Part shown: one piece after another, positions 19,662 through 27,914 of the stretch
Position numbering within the stretch: the stretch's first letter is position 1
Layout: each line of letters starts with the position of its first letter
Source: Rhodovulum sp. MB263
Lineage (GTDB): Bacteria > Pseudomonadota > Alphaproteobacteria > Rhodobacterales > Rhodobacteraceae
DNA length: 64,000 bases
NCBI RefSeq assembly: GCF_002073975.1
Contig: NZ_CP020384.1
Span: forward strand, 2,232,001-2,296,000
Reading direction: 5' to 3'
Notes under the pieces: generated by a model
Told to the model about the DNA's origin: nothing
Seen by the model: the letters and a program-made list of their open reading frames with translations, nothing else
Database searches by the model: none
Position numbers and translations under genes: made by a program

Positions 19662-21017
19662 TCAGGCTCCATTCGTTGTCTGTGTGCGGCGGGACCAGCC
19701 GCCCCCGACGGCCTTGTAGAGAGCGATCCGCTGCCGAAGCAGGCTTTCGCGCTGGGTGATGCGGGTAATCATCGCGGATTGCACTTGCCGCCGCGCCTCC
19801 TCCCGGTCGAGCAGCGATGCGCCGCCAGCCTCCCAGTCGTCGTCGATCGCGTCGAAATAGGCCTGGTATTCGGACACGAGTGTGGCGGCATTCGAGAGAT
19901 TTTTCGAGGCGGTGGAGAGCCGGGTCAGAGCCTCTTCCACCTCGCCAACGGCGGTGAATACCGTGGAGCGATAGCTTTCCGCCGAAGCCAGTGCCTGTTC
20001 GTTCGCCGTTCGTACCGCGGCGCGGCGCCGGCCGCCATCGAAGATCGGCAGCGACAAGGCTGGCCCGAAGCTCCAGCTCGAGGGGTCCGTTGCCGTCACC
20101 GTCCCGCCCAGGGTCAGCGAGGGATAAAGATCTGCCTTGGCGACATCTACATCGAGAAGCGTCGCCGAGAAGTCGAGCTCGGCCGCCACCACATCCGGAC
20201 GCTGCCGCAGCAGGTCGGCGGGCACCGATGACACTTTAAACGCCCGTGCCGTCGGCAGGCCGCCCCCCGAGCTCAGGATTGACCGCACCTCGGATTGCGG
20301 CATGCCAGCCGCCGTCGCAATGGTCTGCGCGATGACGTTGCAGTCGGCCTTCTGCGTCTCGAGCGAGATCCGCGAACTGGCGACATTCGCCCGCGCGAGC
20401 GACAGGTCCGCTGCGGCGCTGATGCCCGCCGCGACAAGGTCTTCCGTCGACCTGAGCGTCTGGGCCTGGGACGAGACCGCATCGCGATACACCGCCTCGA
20501 CCATCCGGCAGGCACGATACCGGACATAGCCGTCCGCGATCTCTGCCGCGAGCGAGACATAGGCCCCCGCGAAGGACACTTCCTCGGACCGGGCGCGCAG
20601 GGCGTCGGCGCCGGTTGCGGCGCGGGTCCTGCCGAACAGATCGAGCTCCCAGCTTGCATCGACGAGACCGGCGTTCGATGTGCTGCGCGCCGTCCCCTGG
20701 CCGTCGCTCACGGTCGTCGAAACCTCGCCGGTCACGCCGGGATAGAGGTCGGCGCCGGTCTGGGCGACCGTCGCCCGCGCCGCCAGCACGTTGGCCGCCG
20801 CCGTTCTGAGATCGGGGCTCGAGTCGCGGGCCTTCGCCAGAAGGCGGGTCAATTGCGGATCGCCCACCTGCGACCACCATTCCAGGTCGAGCGTCTCGGA
20901 GGCCTCCGGCGCAGCCGTGCCATAGCGCTCGGCCAGCGCAACCCGCGCATCCGGCTCGATTGTCGCCACGCTGCAGGCCGCGAGCGTGACAGTCGGAATG
21001 AGTAGGGTGAAACGCAT
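19662..21017 (-). CDS. RND efflux outer-membrane lipoprotein (NodT/OprM type)
   Basis: The 451-residue outer-membrane channel of the pump. The N terminus MRFTLLIPTVTLAACSV ends in a lipobox (TLAAC), so it is probably a lipoprotein. Two tandem OEP repeats follow, with hallmarks EWWSQVGDPQLTRLLAKA, SWELDLFGRTRAATGA and SWSFGPALSLPIFDGG. It is first in the operon, followed by adaptor and permease. The promoter lies in the 139-base gap shared with the divergent response regulator, so the two-component system probably controls the operon. Confidence 0.93.
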   Translation of the reverse strand: MRFTLLIPTVTLAACSVATIEPDARVALAERYGTAAPEASETLDLEWWSQVGDPQLTRLLAKARDSSPDLRTAAANVLAARATVAQTGADLYPGVTGEVSTTVSDGQGTARSTSNAGLVDASWELDLFGRTRAATGADALRARSEEVSFAGAYVSLAAEIADGYVRYRACRMVEAVYRDAVSSQAQTLRSTEDLVAAGISAAADLSLARANVASSRISLETQKADCNVIAQTIATAAGMPQSEVRSILSSGGGLPTARAFKVSSVPADLLRQRPDVVAAELDFSATLLDVDVAKADLYPSLTLGGTVTATDPSSWSFGPALSLPIFDGGRRRAAVRTANEQALASAESYRSTVFTAVGEVEEALTRLSTASKNLSNAATLVSEYQAYFDAIDDDWEAGGASLLDREEARRQVQSAMITRITQRESLLRQRIALYKAVGGGWSRRTQTTNGA

Positions 21018-21156
21018 GAAAATTCTCGGTAGCTGCTGCCCCCTTCTGCGCCTTCGCTTTGTAAAGTTGTGTTAAGATTTGGATAAGAAGGGTAAAATCC
21101 GCCACATGAGGCGCAGGAGGCGGTATGGCTCCAGCAGTGAGACACTGGAGGCCCAG

Positions 21157-21840
21157 ATGACTTCGGTCCTTTTGATTGATGACGACGTGGAGCTGACCGC
21201 CCTGCTGGCGCAATATCTGGAGCAGGAGGGCTTCGAGGTCTCCGTGGCCCATGACGGCGAGCGGGCGCTCGGGCGCATCGTGGGGGCGCGGGCCGAGATC
21301 GTCGTGCTCGACATCATGATGCCGAAGATCGACGGCCTCGAGGTGCTGCGCCGCATCCGCAAGGAAAGCGCGATCCCGGTCCTGATGCTCACCGCGCGCG
21401 GCGACGAGGTCGACCGGGTTTCGGGGCTTGATCTGGGCGCCGATGATTACCTCGCCAAGCCCTGCTCTCCCCGAGAGCTCGCGGCACGGCTTCGCGCGAT
21501 CCTTCGCCGGGCCCGGGGAACGCGCTCGAAGGTTGAAGCCGGGGTGTCGCGGGGCCCGCTCCAGATGGACGGGACGCGCCGTACCGCGTCCTGGCGCGGC
21601 GAGGAACTGAAGCTTACAGGGATCGAGTTCACCCTTCTCGAGGTGCTGGCCGGAGAACACGGGCGCCCGGTCTCGCGCGCAGATCTGTCGCTTCGCGGGC
21701 TTGGCAGACCGCTGGCACGCTACGACAGGTCCATCGACGTGCATATCTCTTCGATCCGCCAGAAGCTCGGCACTTTCGAAGACGGCCGCTCCCCGATCAT
21801 GAACGTCAGGGGCGTCGGCTACCTTTTCGTGGAGGAATAG
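21157..21840 (+). CDS. OmpR/CpxR-family response regulator
   Basis: This 227-residue two-domain regulator has the receiver-domain acidic pair in VLLIDDDVELTALL, the phosphoacceptor Asp in IVVLDIMMPKIDG and the switch Lys in DDYLAKPCSPREL. The C-terminal winged helix reads ELKLTGIEFTLLEVLA and SIDVHISSIRQKLG, a CpxR-like signature. ATG 21157 has CTGGAGG upstream and gives MTSVLLIDDD; the longer frame from 21079 is Arg-rich and unlike the family. The sensor kinase gene begins five bases after its stop. Divergence from the RND operon suggests that this operon is the target. Confidence 0.94.
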   Translation: MTSVLLIDDDVELTALLAQYLEQEGFEVSVAHDGERALGRIVGARAEIVVLDIMMPKIDGLEVLRRIRKESAIPVLMLTARGDEVDRVSGLDLGADDYLAKPCSPRELAARLRAILRRARGTRSKVEAGVSRGPLQMDGTRRTASWRGEELKLTGIEFTLLEVLAGEHGRPVSRADLSLRGLGRPLARYDRSIDVHISSIRQKLGTFEDGRSPIMNVRGVGYLFVEE

Positions 21841-21844
21841 GCCC

Positions 21845-23197
21845 GTGACGCTTCGCTTCTTTGCCGCGATCTGGGGGGTGCTGCTGCTGACCCTCGTGCT
21901 CTTCGGGCTGGTCATCGCCACGCTCGACTGGCAGCCCCCCGAGGAAGCGCAGCGTGAATTCGAACAGCGCATCCTCTCGCAACAGATGACCCACCTGGCA
22001 GAGATCGGCGGGGTCGAAAACGCACTCGCCATCTGGGCCATGCTGGCACCGGCGCACGAGGATTTCAAGGTCGCAGCCGATCCGTCCTGTCTGGTCAGCG
22101 GGGACATCCGGGACGAGGCGGGCGACTGTCTCTTCATCCGCGACGAACGTGCCTCCCGCACCTTCACGGGCCTGGCAAAGTTCGAACCGATGCTGACCCC
22201 GCTCGTCCTTGGAGCGGTGATCTCCTCCATCGCAGCCATCCTGCTGTCGCAATGGCTGGCTCGTCCGATCCGCATCGTGAGCCGTGGCCTCAAGACGCTC
22301 GCCGGTGGGGATCTGGGCGCGCGGCTCGGTCAGGACCTGCAAACTTCCAACAGGGAACTTCTCGAACTCGGGGCCGCCTTCGATCACGCCGCCGAACAGC
22401 TACAGGAGCTGTCGGTCGGACGGCAGCGGCTGTTCCACGACATCTCGCACGAGATACGTTCGCCGCTCGCCCGGCTCCGTGCCGCCGTGGAGCTCATGGA
22501 ATCGGATCCGCGCCGCTATTCCTCCATGCTTGGACAGATGGAAACCGACATCCGGCGGCTCGACCAGCTCATAGAGGAGATACTGATCCTCGCCCGATAC
22601 GAGAGAACCGAGGTTCCGCTGCGGATCGAGGCGCTCGATCTTGTGGAGCTGATCGAGCCGATCATTGCCGATGCCGCCTTCGAGGGCCAGGATCGAAACG
22701 TGCGCGTCGAATTCGAGGCTCCCGAGACGCTTCCCCTCAGAGGCGACGCAGAGCTCCTCCACAGGACATTCGAGAACATCATCCGGAATGCGATCAAGTA
22801 TTCGCCCAGGGACAGTCGTGTCGTTGTCCGGGCGGCCCGCACGACCTGCATTGCCACGATCAGGGTCGAGGATGAGGGGCACGGCGTGGCCCACGAAGAT
22901 CTTCCCCACCTGTTCACGCCATTCGTTCGCGTCGGACTGCAGAACGAGACCGCGGGCGTCGGGCTCGGCCTCGCCATAGCTTACCGGGCCGTTGCCCTGC
23001 ATGGCGGCCAGATCACGGCGACCAATCGGCCTGGCGGAGGGCTGAGCATGATCGTGAGCCTGCCTTTGGAGCATGGCAGCAGCGGCTCACACAAACCCCA
23101 TCAATGCGCCGTCCCGGAATTCAACATCAATTCCATTACCCGCCACAGGTCTTCTCTGGCCGATCTGAATGACCCGACTACCGAACGGAAGCTGTGA
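21845..23197 (+). CDS. Sensor histidine kinase partner of the RND regulator
   Basis: A 450-residue membrane kinase. TM1 is FFAAIWGVLLLTLVLFGLVI, followed by a periplasmic loop with two cysteines (PSCLVSG, GDCLFIR), TM2 near LVLGAVISSIAAILL and a HAMP linker. The phosphoacceptor is FHDISHEIRSPLARL. The HATPase N-box is ENIIRNAIKYSP and the G-box is GVGLGLAIAYRAV. It starts at GTG 21845 after GGAGGAATAGGCCC. The last ~45 residues beyond the usual IVSLPLE end are probably read-through into adjacent IS-derived DNA. Confidence 0.92.
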   Translation: MTLRFFAAIWGVLLLTLVLFGLVIATLDWQPPEEAQREFEQRILSQQMTHLAEIGGVENALAIWAMLAPAHEDFKVAADPSCLVSGDIRDEAGDCLFIRDERASRTFTGLAKFEPMLTPLVLGAVISSIAAILLSQWLARPIRIVSRGLKTLAGGDLGARLGQDLQTSNRELLELGAAFDHAAEQLQELSVGRQRLFHDISHEIRSPLARLRAAVELMESDPRRYSSMLGQMETDIRRLDQLIEEILILARYERTEVPLRIEALDLVELIEPIIADAAFEGQDRNVRVEFEAPETLPLRGDAELLHRTFENIIRNAIKYSPRDSRVVVRAARTTCIATIRVEDEGHGVAHEDLPHLFTPFVRVGLQNETAGVGLGLAIAYRAVALHGGQITATNRPGGGLSMIVSLPLEHGSSGSHKPHQCAVPEFNINSITRHRSSLADLNDPTTERKL

Positions 23198-23224
23198 GGC
23201 GATTGCACCACCCCAGGGGTTTGG

Positions 23225-23370
23225 CGGAGGCTGGTTGCGGTTAATCGCGCGACCATGTCTTCAGTTTCCAGCGCCGTAAAGAAGTTGGCCTCTGCTTCGG
23301 CTGGCGCGATGGTCCCGACGGGGTCAGCACCAGCACACTGCGCAGCCTGAACATCCCGCGCCACCAGCTT
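23225..23370 (-). mobile_element. IS3-family transposase C-terminal remnant
   Basis: On the minus strand, frames give TIAPAEAEANFFTALETEDM, the C-terminal end of IS3-type OrfB (family form NIPPAEVEANFYAALETENMAA). The upstream catalytic part is missing or scrambled. A related and better preserved copy lies at 34560-34716, sharing the run CTCAGTTTCCAG with it. The remnant abuts the sensor kinase C terminus. Confidence 0.72.
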
Positions 23371-23530
23371 GGTGCGAAGCGCCTATATGACAGCCTTGTC
23401 CTTGACGCATTTGGCTCCGGGCTCTCAACTGAAGGTGACCTTTCAGGAGATGCGGAATGCGACAGCCTGTTTGGGGCGTCCAGTTGAAGGGGGGCAGGCG
23501 CCAAAAACGTGATGATCGCGTCGTGAAATA

Positions 23531-24030
23531 TCATCGCGCGACAGGAAGTCGCCTTCCCGCCAGCCGGAAACACACCCGGATTTCATTGCCGCATGGGCCG
23601 CTGCGGAAGCCGGAAGCGCCGATCCGCTGGCGAAGGCTGCCCGCGTCGCTCCGGTGGCCATTGGCTCCCTGCTCGCGCCGCGCGGCCCGGAGATAGCCGG
23701 TCTTCGTCTTTCCTTTGCCCGGATCCAGCCTCGGGGCGATGGTTTCGTCAACGTAGGGTCGGGAGCTGTCCGCCATCAGCCGCCTGGCCATATGGTCGAC
23801 CATGGCGGCGATCCGCCCCGGTCCGACCCATCCAGTCGGCCAGCACCGAGCGGTCGATCGACACCCCATGCCGCGCCATCACCACGGCCTGCCGGTTCAG
23901 CGACATGTACTCGGAATGCTCTGAGACGGCGATCTGGGCCAGCAGCGCCCCGGTGATGGTGAAGGGGTCGTGAGCAAGGCGCCCTGCGGATGGGCAATGC
24001 GGGGCGCATCTGCCCTGGCATCGGTCATCC
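23531..24030 (-). mobile_element. IS66-family transposase (TnpC) remnant
   Basis: Broken minus-strand frames match the central domain of IS66 TnpC. In order: PRIAHPQGALLT, then LLAQIAVSEHSEYMSLNRQA, VSIDRSVLADWMG, MVDHMARRLMADSSRPYVDE and TIAPRLDPGKGKTKTGYL. The PYVDE acidic residue and DPGKGKTKTGYL match the family core. Frame breaks occur near 23830 and 23960 and neither N nor C end is present, so it is inactive. It fills the gap between the sensor gene and the TonB receptor. Confidence 0.78.
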
Positions 24031-24079
24031 TACCCGTTTCGTTCCTCCGCATGCGGTTCCGGGCTGCCACAATCATTAA

Positions 24080-24104
24080 CGCTATATAGCTTGACAATAT
24101 AACG
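24080..24104 (+). promoter_or_regulatory. Mo-box-like palindromic operator upstream of the TonB receptor
   Basis: CGCTATAT (24080-24087), nine bases, then ATATAACG (24097-24104) form an imperfect palindrome, with one mismatch between the arms. ModE-family molybdate regulators bind palindromes of the type CGnTATAT-N-ATATAnCG. The site lies 46 bases before the receptor start. A second copy with the same arm spacing is at 26009-26035. Regulator identity is inferred from the motif only. Confidence 0.65.
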
Positions 24105-24150
24105 AATCGCCGCCGCCGCGCGACGGCGTCTGCAAGAATGGGGGACAGAC

Positions 24151-25168
24151 ATGTCAGTGCTTCTACGGCTGGTGCGAACCGGCTGTCTCGTGTCGTGCGG
24201 CTTCGGCCTTCCGGCCCTTGCCCAGCAGTCCCCGGACGGGCCGGACGAGGTCTTCGCGCTTGGCGAGATCGTCGTCCGGTCGTCCGACGAGGCCGCGCAG
24301 GGCGGCACCAGCAGCACGATCGGCGCCGAAGAGATCAGGCGCACCAACCGCGCCACACTGGATGACGCGCTGCGCAGCCTGCCCGGTATCTCGGTCGGCA
24401 ATACCGGCGGCTCGCGGAACGAGCGCCTGATCTTCGTGCGCGGGTTCGACCGCTATCAGGTGCCGCTCTACGTGGACGGGATCCGCGTCTACCTGCCCGC
24501 GGACAACCGGCTCGACTTCGGGCGCTTCCTGACGCCGGACCTTTCGGAAACCCAGATCCAGAAGGGCTATGTCTCGGTGCTGAACGGGCCGGGTGGCATG
24601 GGAGGCGCGATCAACCTGGTGACCCGGCAGCCGACCGAAGCTTTCGAGGGCGAGGCACGGCTCGGACTGGAGGCGGGTAACCGCGGCGGCCTGACGACGC
24701 GCACCGGCTATTTGTCGCTGGGCAGCCGGATGGAGCGGTTCTTTGTCCAGGGCAGCTACCTCACGCGCGACAATGACGGGTATTACCTGTCGCACGACTA
24801 CACGCCGACCGAGGTTCAGGGGGGCGGGACGCCGCGACTATTCCGACAGCGAGGACAGCCGCCTGAACCTGAAATTCGGCTTCACCCCCAACGCGACCGA
24901 CGAATACGTCCTGAGCTATACCCGGCAGGAGTGGTCGAAGAAGGCGCCCTATAATGTCGATCAGCCGGTGCGGGGTATCACGCCCGCGCCGCTGCCCACC
25001 GGCGCCAGCTATCAGCGCGACTGGGAATGGCCGGAATGGGATCTCGAGGGGCTGACCTTCTATTCGACCACCGATCTGGGGGGCGGCGCCTGGCTGAAGA
25101 CCAAGCTCTTCCACCATCAGTTCGACAATGTGCTGTCGGCCTATGACGACTACACCCATAGCAGCCAG
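24151..25168 (+). pseudogene. TonB-dependent outer-membrane receptor, frameshifted and truncated
   Basis: The gene encodes a signal peptide (LVSCGFGLPALAQQ), a plug domain (DDALRSLPGISVGNTGG, RLIFVRGFDRYQVPLYVDG, VLNGPGGMGGAINLVTRQP) and the first beta strands of the barrel. A run of six G at 24819-24824 marks a one-base shift: the frame that began at 24151 leaves coding register and the +2 frame continues with YSDSEDSRLNLKFGFTPNA to about 25168. There the coding sequence stops in mid-barrel and joins the inverted end of a FecB-like gene. Only about half of a normal receptor remains, so it cannot be functional. The Mo-box-like operator upstream suggests a role in metal-oxyanion or metallophore uptake. 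Confidence 0.87.
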
Positions 25169-25368
25169 CCGACCATGGCATCGGGTTTCAGCGTGTAAAG
25201 CAGCGTGGCCGCCGGCGGACCCGCCGCGAAGACCCGCCTTGGGTCGGCCGGCACCTCGATCTGGCGGCCGGTGGCGTCGGTGATCGTGCGGGTTTCGGCG
25301 GCCAACGCCGCCGCCACCCCCAGGGCAAGCGCCCCGGCCATCAGCGCGGCCAGGCGAAGGCGCATCAT
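25165..25368 (-). pseudogene. FecB/BtuF-type ABC substrate-binding protein, 5' fragment
   Basis: The minus strand encodes a start MMRLRLAALMAG, a signal peptide ending AALAAETR, then TITDATGRQIEVPADPRRV and AGPPAATLLYTLKPDAMVGW. This is the N-terminal lobe of type III (siderophore, B12 or molybdate MolA-like) binding proteins. It ends after about 65 residues where it meets the truncated TonB receptor from the other strand. Its start overlaps the end of the TrmO-like gene, so the two formed an operon. The rest of the transporter is absent. Confidence 0.83.
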
Positions 25369-25826
25369 GGCAGGATGCCGAATTCGGGCTTGAGATCGAC
25401 CAGCGGCGTGCCGTCGATGCAGTCGAGCCCGCGCACCGTCAGGACATTTCCCTCGACATGCAACAGCCGGACAAGCGACGAGGCAATGGGGTTCGGGCGA
25501 AGCGGCGAGCGCAGGGCGAAGGTTCCCCGCGAGCCGTCGCCGAAGGAGGGGTTCTGCCGCACGATATCGCGCCGCGACAGATGCATCCAGTACAGGACCT
25601 GCATCCGGTCCTTGCCCGCGACGCCCTCGAGCACCGAATGCCAGCGGGCGTCCAGTTCGATCCGGCAATCGGGGCCGCCCACCGGATCGCCGCGCCTCGG
25701 GCAGTCGGCACGCTGAGTCCAGGGCGTGCGGATCCGGCCGATGAACCACAGACCGGCGTCGAAGGCGTCGGGTACGGCCACGCATTCCTCATGCGGACGC
25801 AGGCTATCGGGGGCGGCCAGGGTCAT
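25365..25826 (-). CDS. TrmO-like protein (TsaA/UPF0066 family, SAM-dependent)
   Basis: The 153-residue protein from ATG 25826 (MTLAAPDSLRPHEE) has the TsaA beta-barrel signature. The segments are GLWFIGRIRTPW, VLYWMHLSRRDIV and SPLRPNPIASSLVRLL, then the C-terminal DCIDGTPLVDLKP. TrmO methylates t6A37 in tRNA using SAM; shorter stand-alone members like this one also occur next to FecB-type transporters, where their role is less clear. It precedes the truncated FecB gene with a short overlap, and a Mo-box-like palindrome lies 183 bases upstream, so it may be an accessory of that uptake locus rather than a tRNA enzyme. Confidence 0.8.
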   Translation of the reverse strand: MTLAAPDSLRPHEECVAVPDAFDAGLWFIGRIRTPWTQRADCPRRGDPVGGPDCRIELDARWHSVLEGVAGKDRMQVLYWMHLSRRDIVRQNPSFGDGSRGTFALRSPLRPNPIASSLVRLLHVEGNVLTVRGLDCIDGTPLVDLKPEFGILP

Positions 25827-26008
25827 GAGCGTCGCCCCGCTTGTGCCAGTGGGCGCGTCCCGTGGACCCGGCGGTCTGAAGGCCCTGCAGGATGCGAGAC
25901 GCCCCACCCCGTTCCGTCACGTTCTTTCGGCGTCATCGTCCTTCGCTCTCCTGCCATCTTTTCTGCCGGTCCGGGCGGGAGCGTCTTTTCGACGGCGCGG
26001 TCCGGCAT

Positions 26009-26035
26009 TCGCTATATTGCCAGCATATATAGCGA
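26009..26035 (-). promoter_or_regulatory. Mo-box-like perfect palindrome upstream of the TrmO-like gene
   Basis: TCGCTATAT (26009-26017) and ATATAGCGA (26027-26035) are perfect 9-bp inverted arms around nine bases. Arm sequence and spacing match the site at 24080-24104. It faces the TrmO-fecB pair on the minus strand. No gene begins on the plus strand immediately after it. Confidence 0.65.
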
Positions 26036-26683
26036 TGCGCAAAGCAGCAGGGTCAAGGGCACTTCCGCGTCGACCGGTGGCCTCACGGTCGGGGGCCAAT
26101 GGGTCTGCCTGATTGTTGGGCATCTTGCCGCCACACCGGCATGGCCCTGCGGAATGCGGTCCATGAGGACAGCTTATCGGCAGCATCGGCCTTCGCCGCC
26201 CCGAAACGTCGGCGCGCCGATATCGGTCATCGCGGGCGCTCGCGACGGGGGAACCTCCTGCCAACGGCGTGACGTCTTGCGGATGGGAATGACGGCGAGG
26301 CCGCCTCACTCGTGGATCGCGAGGCGAGAGCGATGGGTCCGCAACCTGCGGTGCGGCCCCGAGGCGTGCCGGGACCAGAGCGGCCACGAAGGCAGCCGGG
26401 ACAACAGCAGGACCTCCGGAACGGGCGCCCTGCCCCCGGTGGCTTTCGGCTCAGACAGCCTCGGCGAAGGGGGCCGATCGCCATCCGGGTCCCCGAGCGT
26501 GAACCGAACCCCGGCCTGCGCCTCCTTCACCGGCATGGCATCATCCGCGACGATGATACGGGCCCTGGCCTTGTCGAGGGATCGCCACGCGGTGGCCGTA
26601 CACTCCGGATGGCCCTCTTTTCGCGGCCCCGGGGCAAGGCCGACAGGCAGAGCCGGTCCGACAGCAGCGCCCGAACCGGCAAA
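26036..26683 (+). other. About 650 bases without a recognisable gene
   Basis: Open frames exist on the minus strand (for example one reading ARARIIVADDAMPVKEAQ at about 26570-26520) but break repeatedly and match no family I recognise. This is probably decayed accessory DNA between the Mo-box-like site and the acpP terminator. Confidence 0.35.
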
Positions 26684-26715
26684 GAAAAAGGCGGCGCCTC
26701 CGGAGAGACACCGCC
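26684..26715 (-). terminator. Rho-independent terminator after acpP
   Basis: In the minus direction the sequence forms an 11-bp stem (GGCGGTGTCTC with GAGGCGCCGCC, two G-U pairs) closed by TCCG and followed by TTTTTC. It starts 28 bases after the acpP stop and marks the end of the fab transcript. Confidence 0.85.
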
Positions 26716-26742
26716 CTTCAATTCCAGCAGGAAGGCCGTCGC

Positions 26743-26976
26743 TCAGACAGCTTCCTGAATGAACTTCACCGCATCGCCGAAGGTCTGGATGGTCTCGGCG
26801 GCGTCGTCCGGGATCTCGATCCCGAATTCCTCTTCGAAAGCCATGACCAGCTCGACGGTATCGAGGCTGTCCGCGCCCAGATCATCGATGAACGAGGCAT
26901 TCTCGGTCACCTTGTCTTCCTCGACGCCCAGATGCTCGACGACGATCTTTTTCACGCGATCCGCGATGTCGCTCAT
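26743..26976 (-). CDS. acpP: Acyl carrier protein
   Basis: The 77-residue ACP carries growing acyl chains on phosphopantetheine attached to the serine of [18 protein letters not shown] (Ser37). It begins [17 protein letters not shown] and ends [10 protein letters not shown], the standard form. The gene follows fabG by 184 bases and probably has its own promoter there, as is usual for highly expressed ACP. A strong terminator follows it; no fabF lies downstream, unlike in many bacteria. Confidence 0.97.
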   Translation of the reverse strand: MSDIADRVKKIVVEHLGVEEDKVTENASFIDDLGADSLDTVELVMAFEEEFGIEIPDDAAETIQTFGDAVKFIQEAV

Positions 26977-27160
26977 TTCAATTCCTCACATTTGCTCAGG
27001 CAGCGAGCCCGTCTTCATGCTGTTGGCCGAGAGAGGCCACTTTTCCCCGCGCGGGCGCGGGAGATGCAAAGCGCGGGGTCCCCCCCGGGCAAAAACTGCG
27101 CCGCCTATAACACATCGTTTACACGACGCAAACGCTTTCGCGTCGCAGGCGGCGGCAGGC

Positions 27161-27898
27161 TCAGACCATCGCCATCCCGCCATTGACATGGAGCGTCGCC
27201 CCGGTGACGTAACCCGCCTCGGGACTGGCCAGATAGACCACGGCAGAGGCGATCTCCTCGGGGGTGCCCATGCGTCCCATCGGCACGGCGCCGAGGATGC
27301 CACCCTTCTGGTCGTCTGTCAGCTTGTCGGTCATCGCGGTGGCAATGAAGCCCGGTGCGACGCAGTTGACCGTGACCCCGCGCGAGGCGAGCTCATGGGC
27401 CAGCGATTTCGACAGGCCGACAAGGCCGGCCTTGGCCGCGCAGTAATTCGCCTGCCCCGGATTGCCGGTGGTGCCGACGACCGAGGTGATGTTGACGATC
27501 CGGCCCCAGCGCGCCTTCATCATGCCGCGCATCGCGCCGCGGCAAAGCCGCATCGCCGCCGTCAGGTTGACGTCCAGAACCGACTGCCAGTCCTCGTCCT
27601 TCAGGCGCATGAACAGCATGTCGCGGGTGATCCCGGCATTGTTCACGAGGATGTCGAGCCCGCCCATGGCCTCGGTCGCGGCCCTGGGCAGCGCCTCGAC
27701 CGCCTCGGGGTCCGAGAGGTTGCAGGGCAGCACATGGGCGCGTTCGCCCAGCTCGGCCGCCAGTTCGGCCAGCGGCGCCTCGCGGGTCCCCGACAGGCCG
27801 ACGGTCGCGCCCTGCGCATGCAGCCCGCGCGCGATGGCGCCGCCGATGCCGCCCGAGGCGCCGGTCACCAGCGCGGTCTTTCCGCTCAGATCGAACAT
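27161..27898 (-). CDS. fabG: 3-oxoacyl-ACP reductase
   Basis: A 245-residue short-chain dehydrogenase that reduces 3-oxoacyl-ACP with NADPH. The Rossmann motif is TGASGGIGGAIARGL, NNAGITRD follows, and the Ser-Tyr-Lys triad is in ITSVVGTTGNPGQANYCAAKAG. The C terminus GATLHVNGGMAMV is typical. It lies 16 bases after fabD and before acpP. Confidence 0.97.
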   Translation of the reverse strand: MFDLSGKTALVTGASGGIGGAIARGLHAQGATVGLSGTREAPLAELAAELGERAHVLPCNLSDPEAVEALPRAATEAMGGLDILVNNAGITRDMLFMRLKDEDWQSVLDVNLTAAMRLCRGAMRGMMKARWGRIVNITSVVGTTGNPGQANYCAAKAGLVGLSKSLAHELASRGVTVNCVAPGFIATAMTDKLTDDQKGGILGAVPMGRMGTPEEIASAVVYLASPEAGYVTGATLHVNGGMAMV

Positions 27899-27914
27899 GT
27901 GGTCATTCCTCCAT

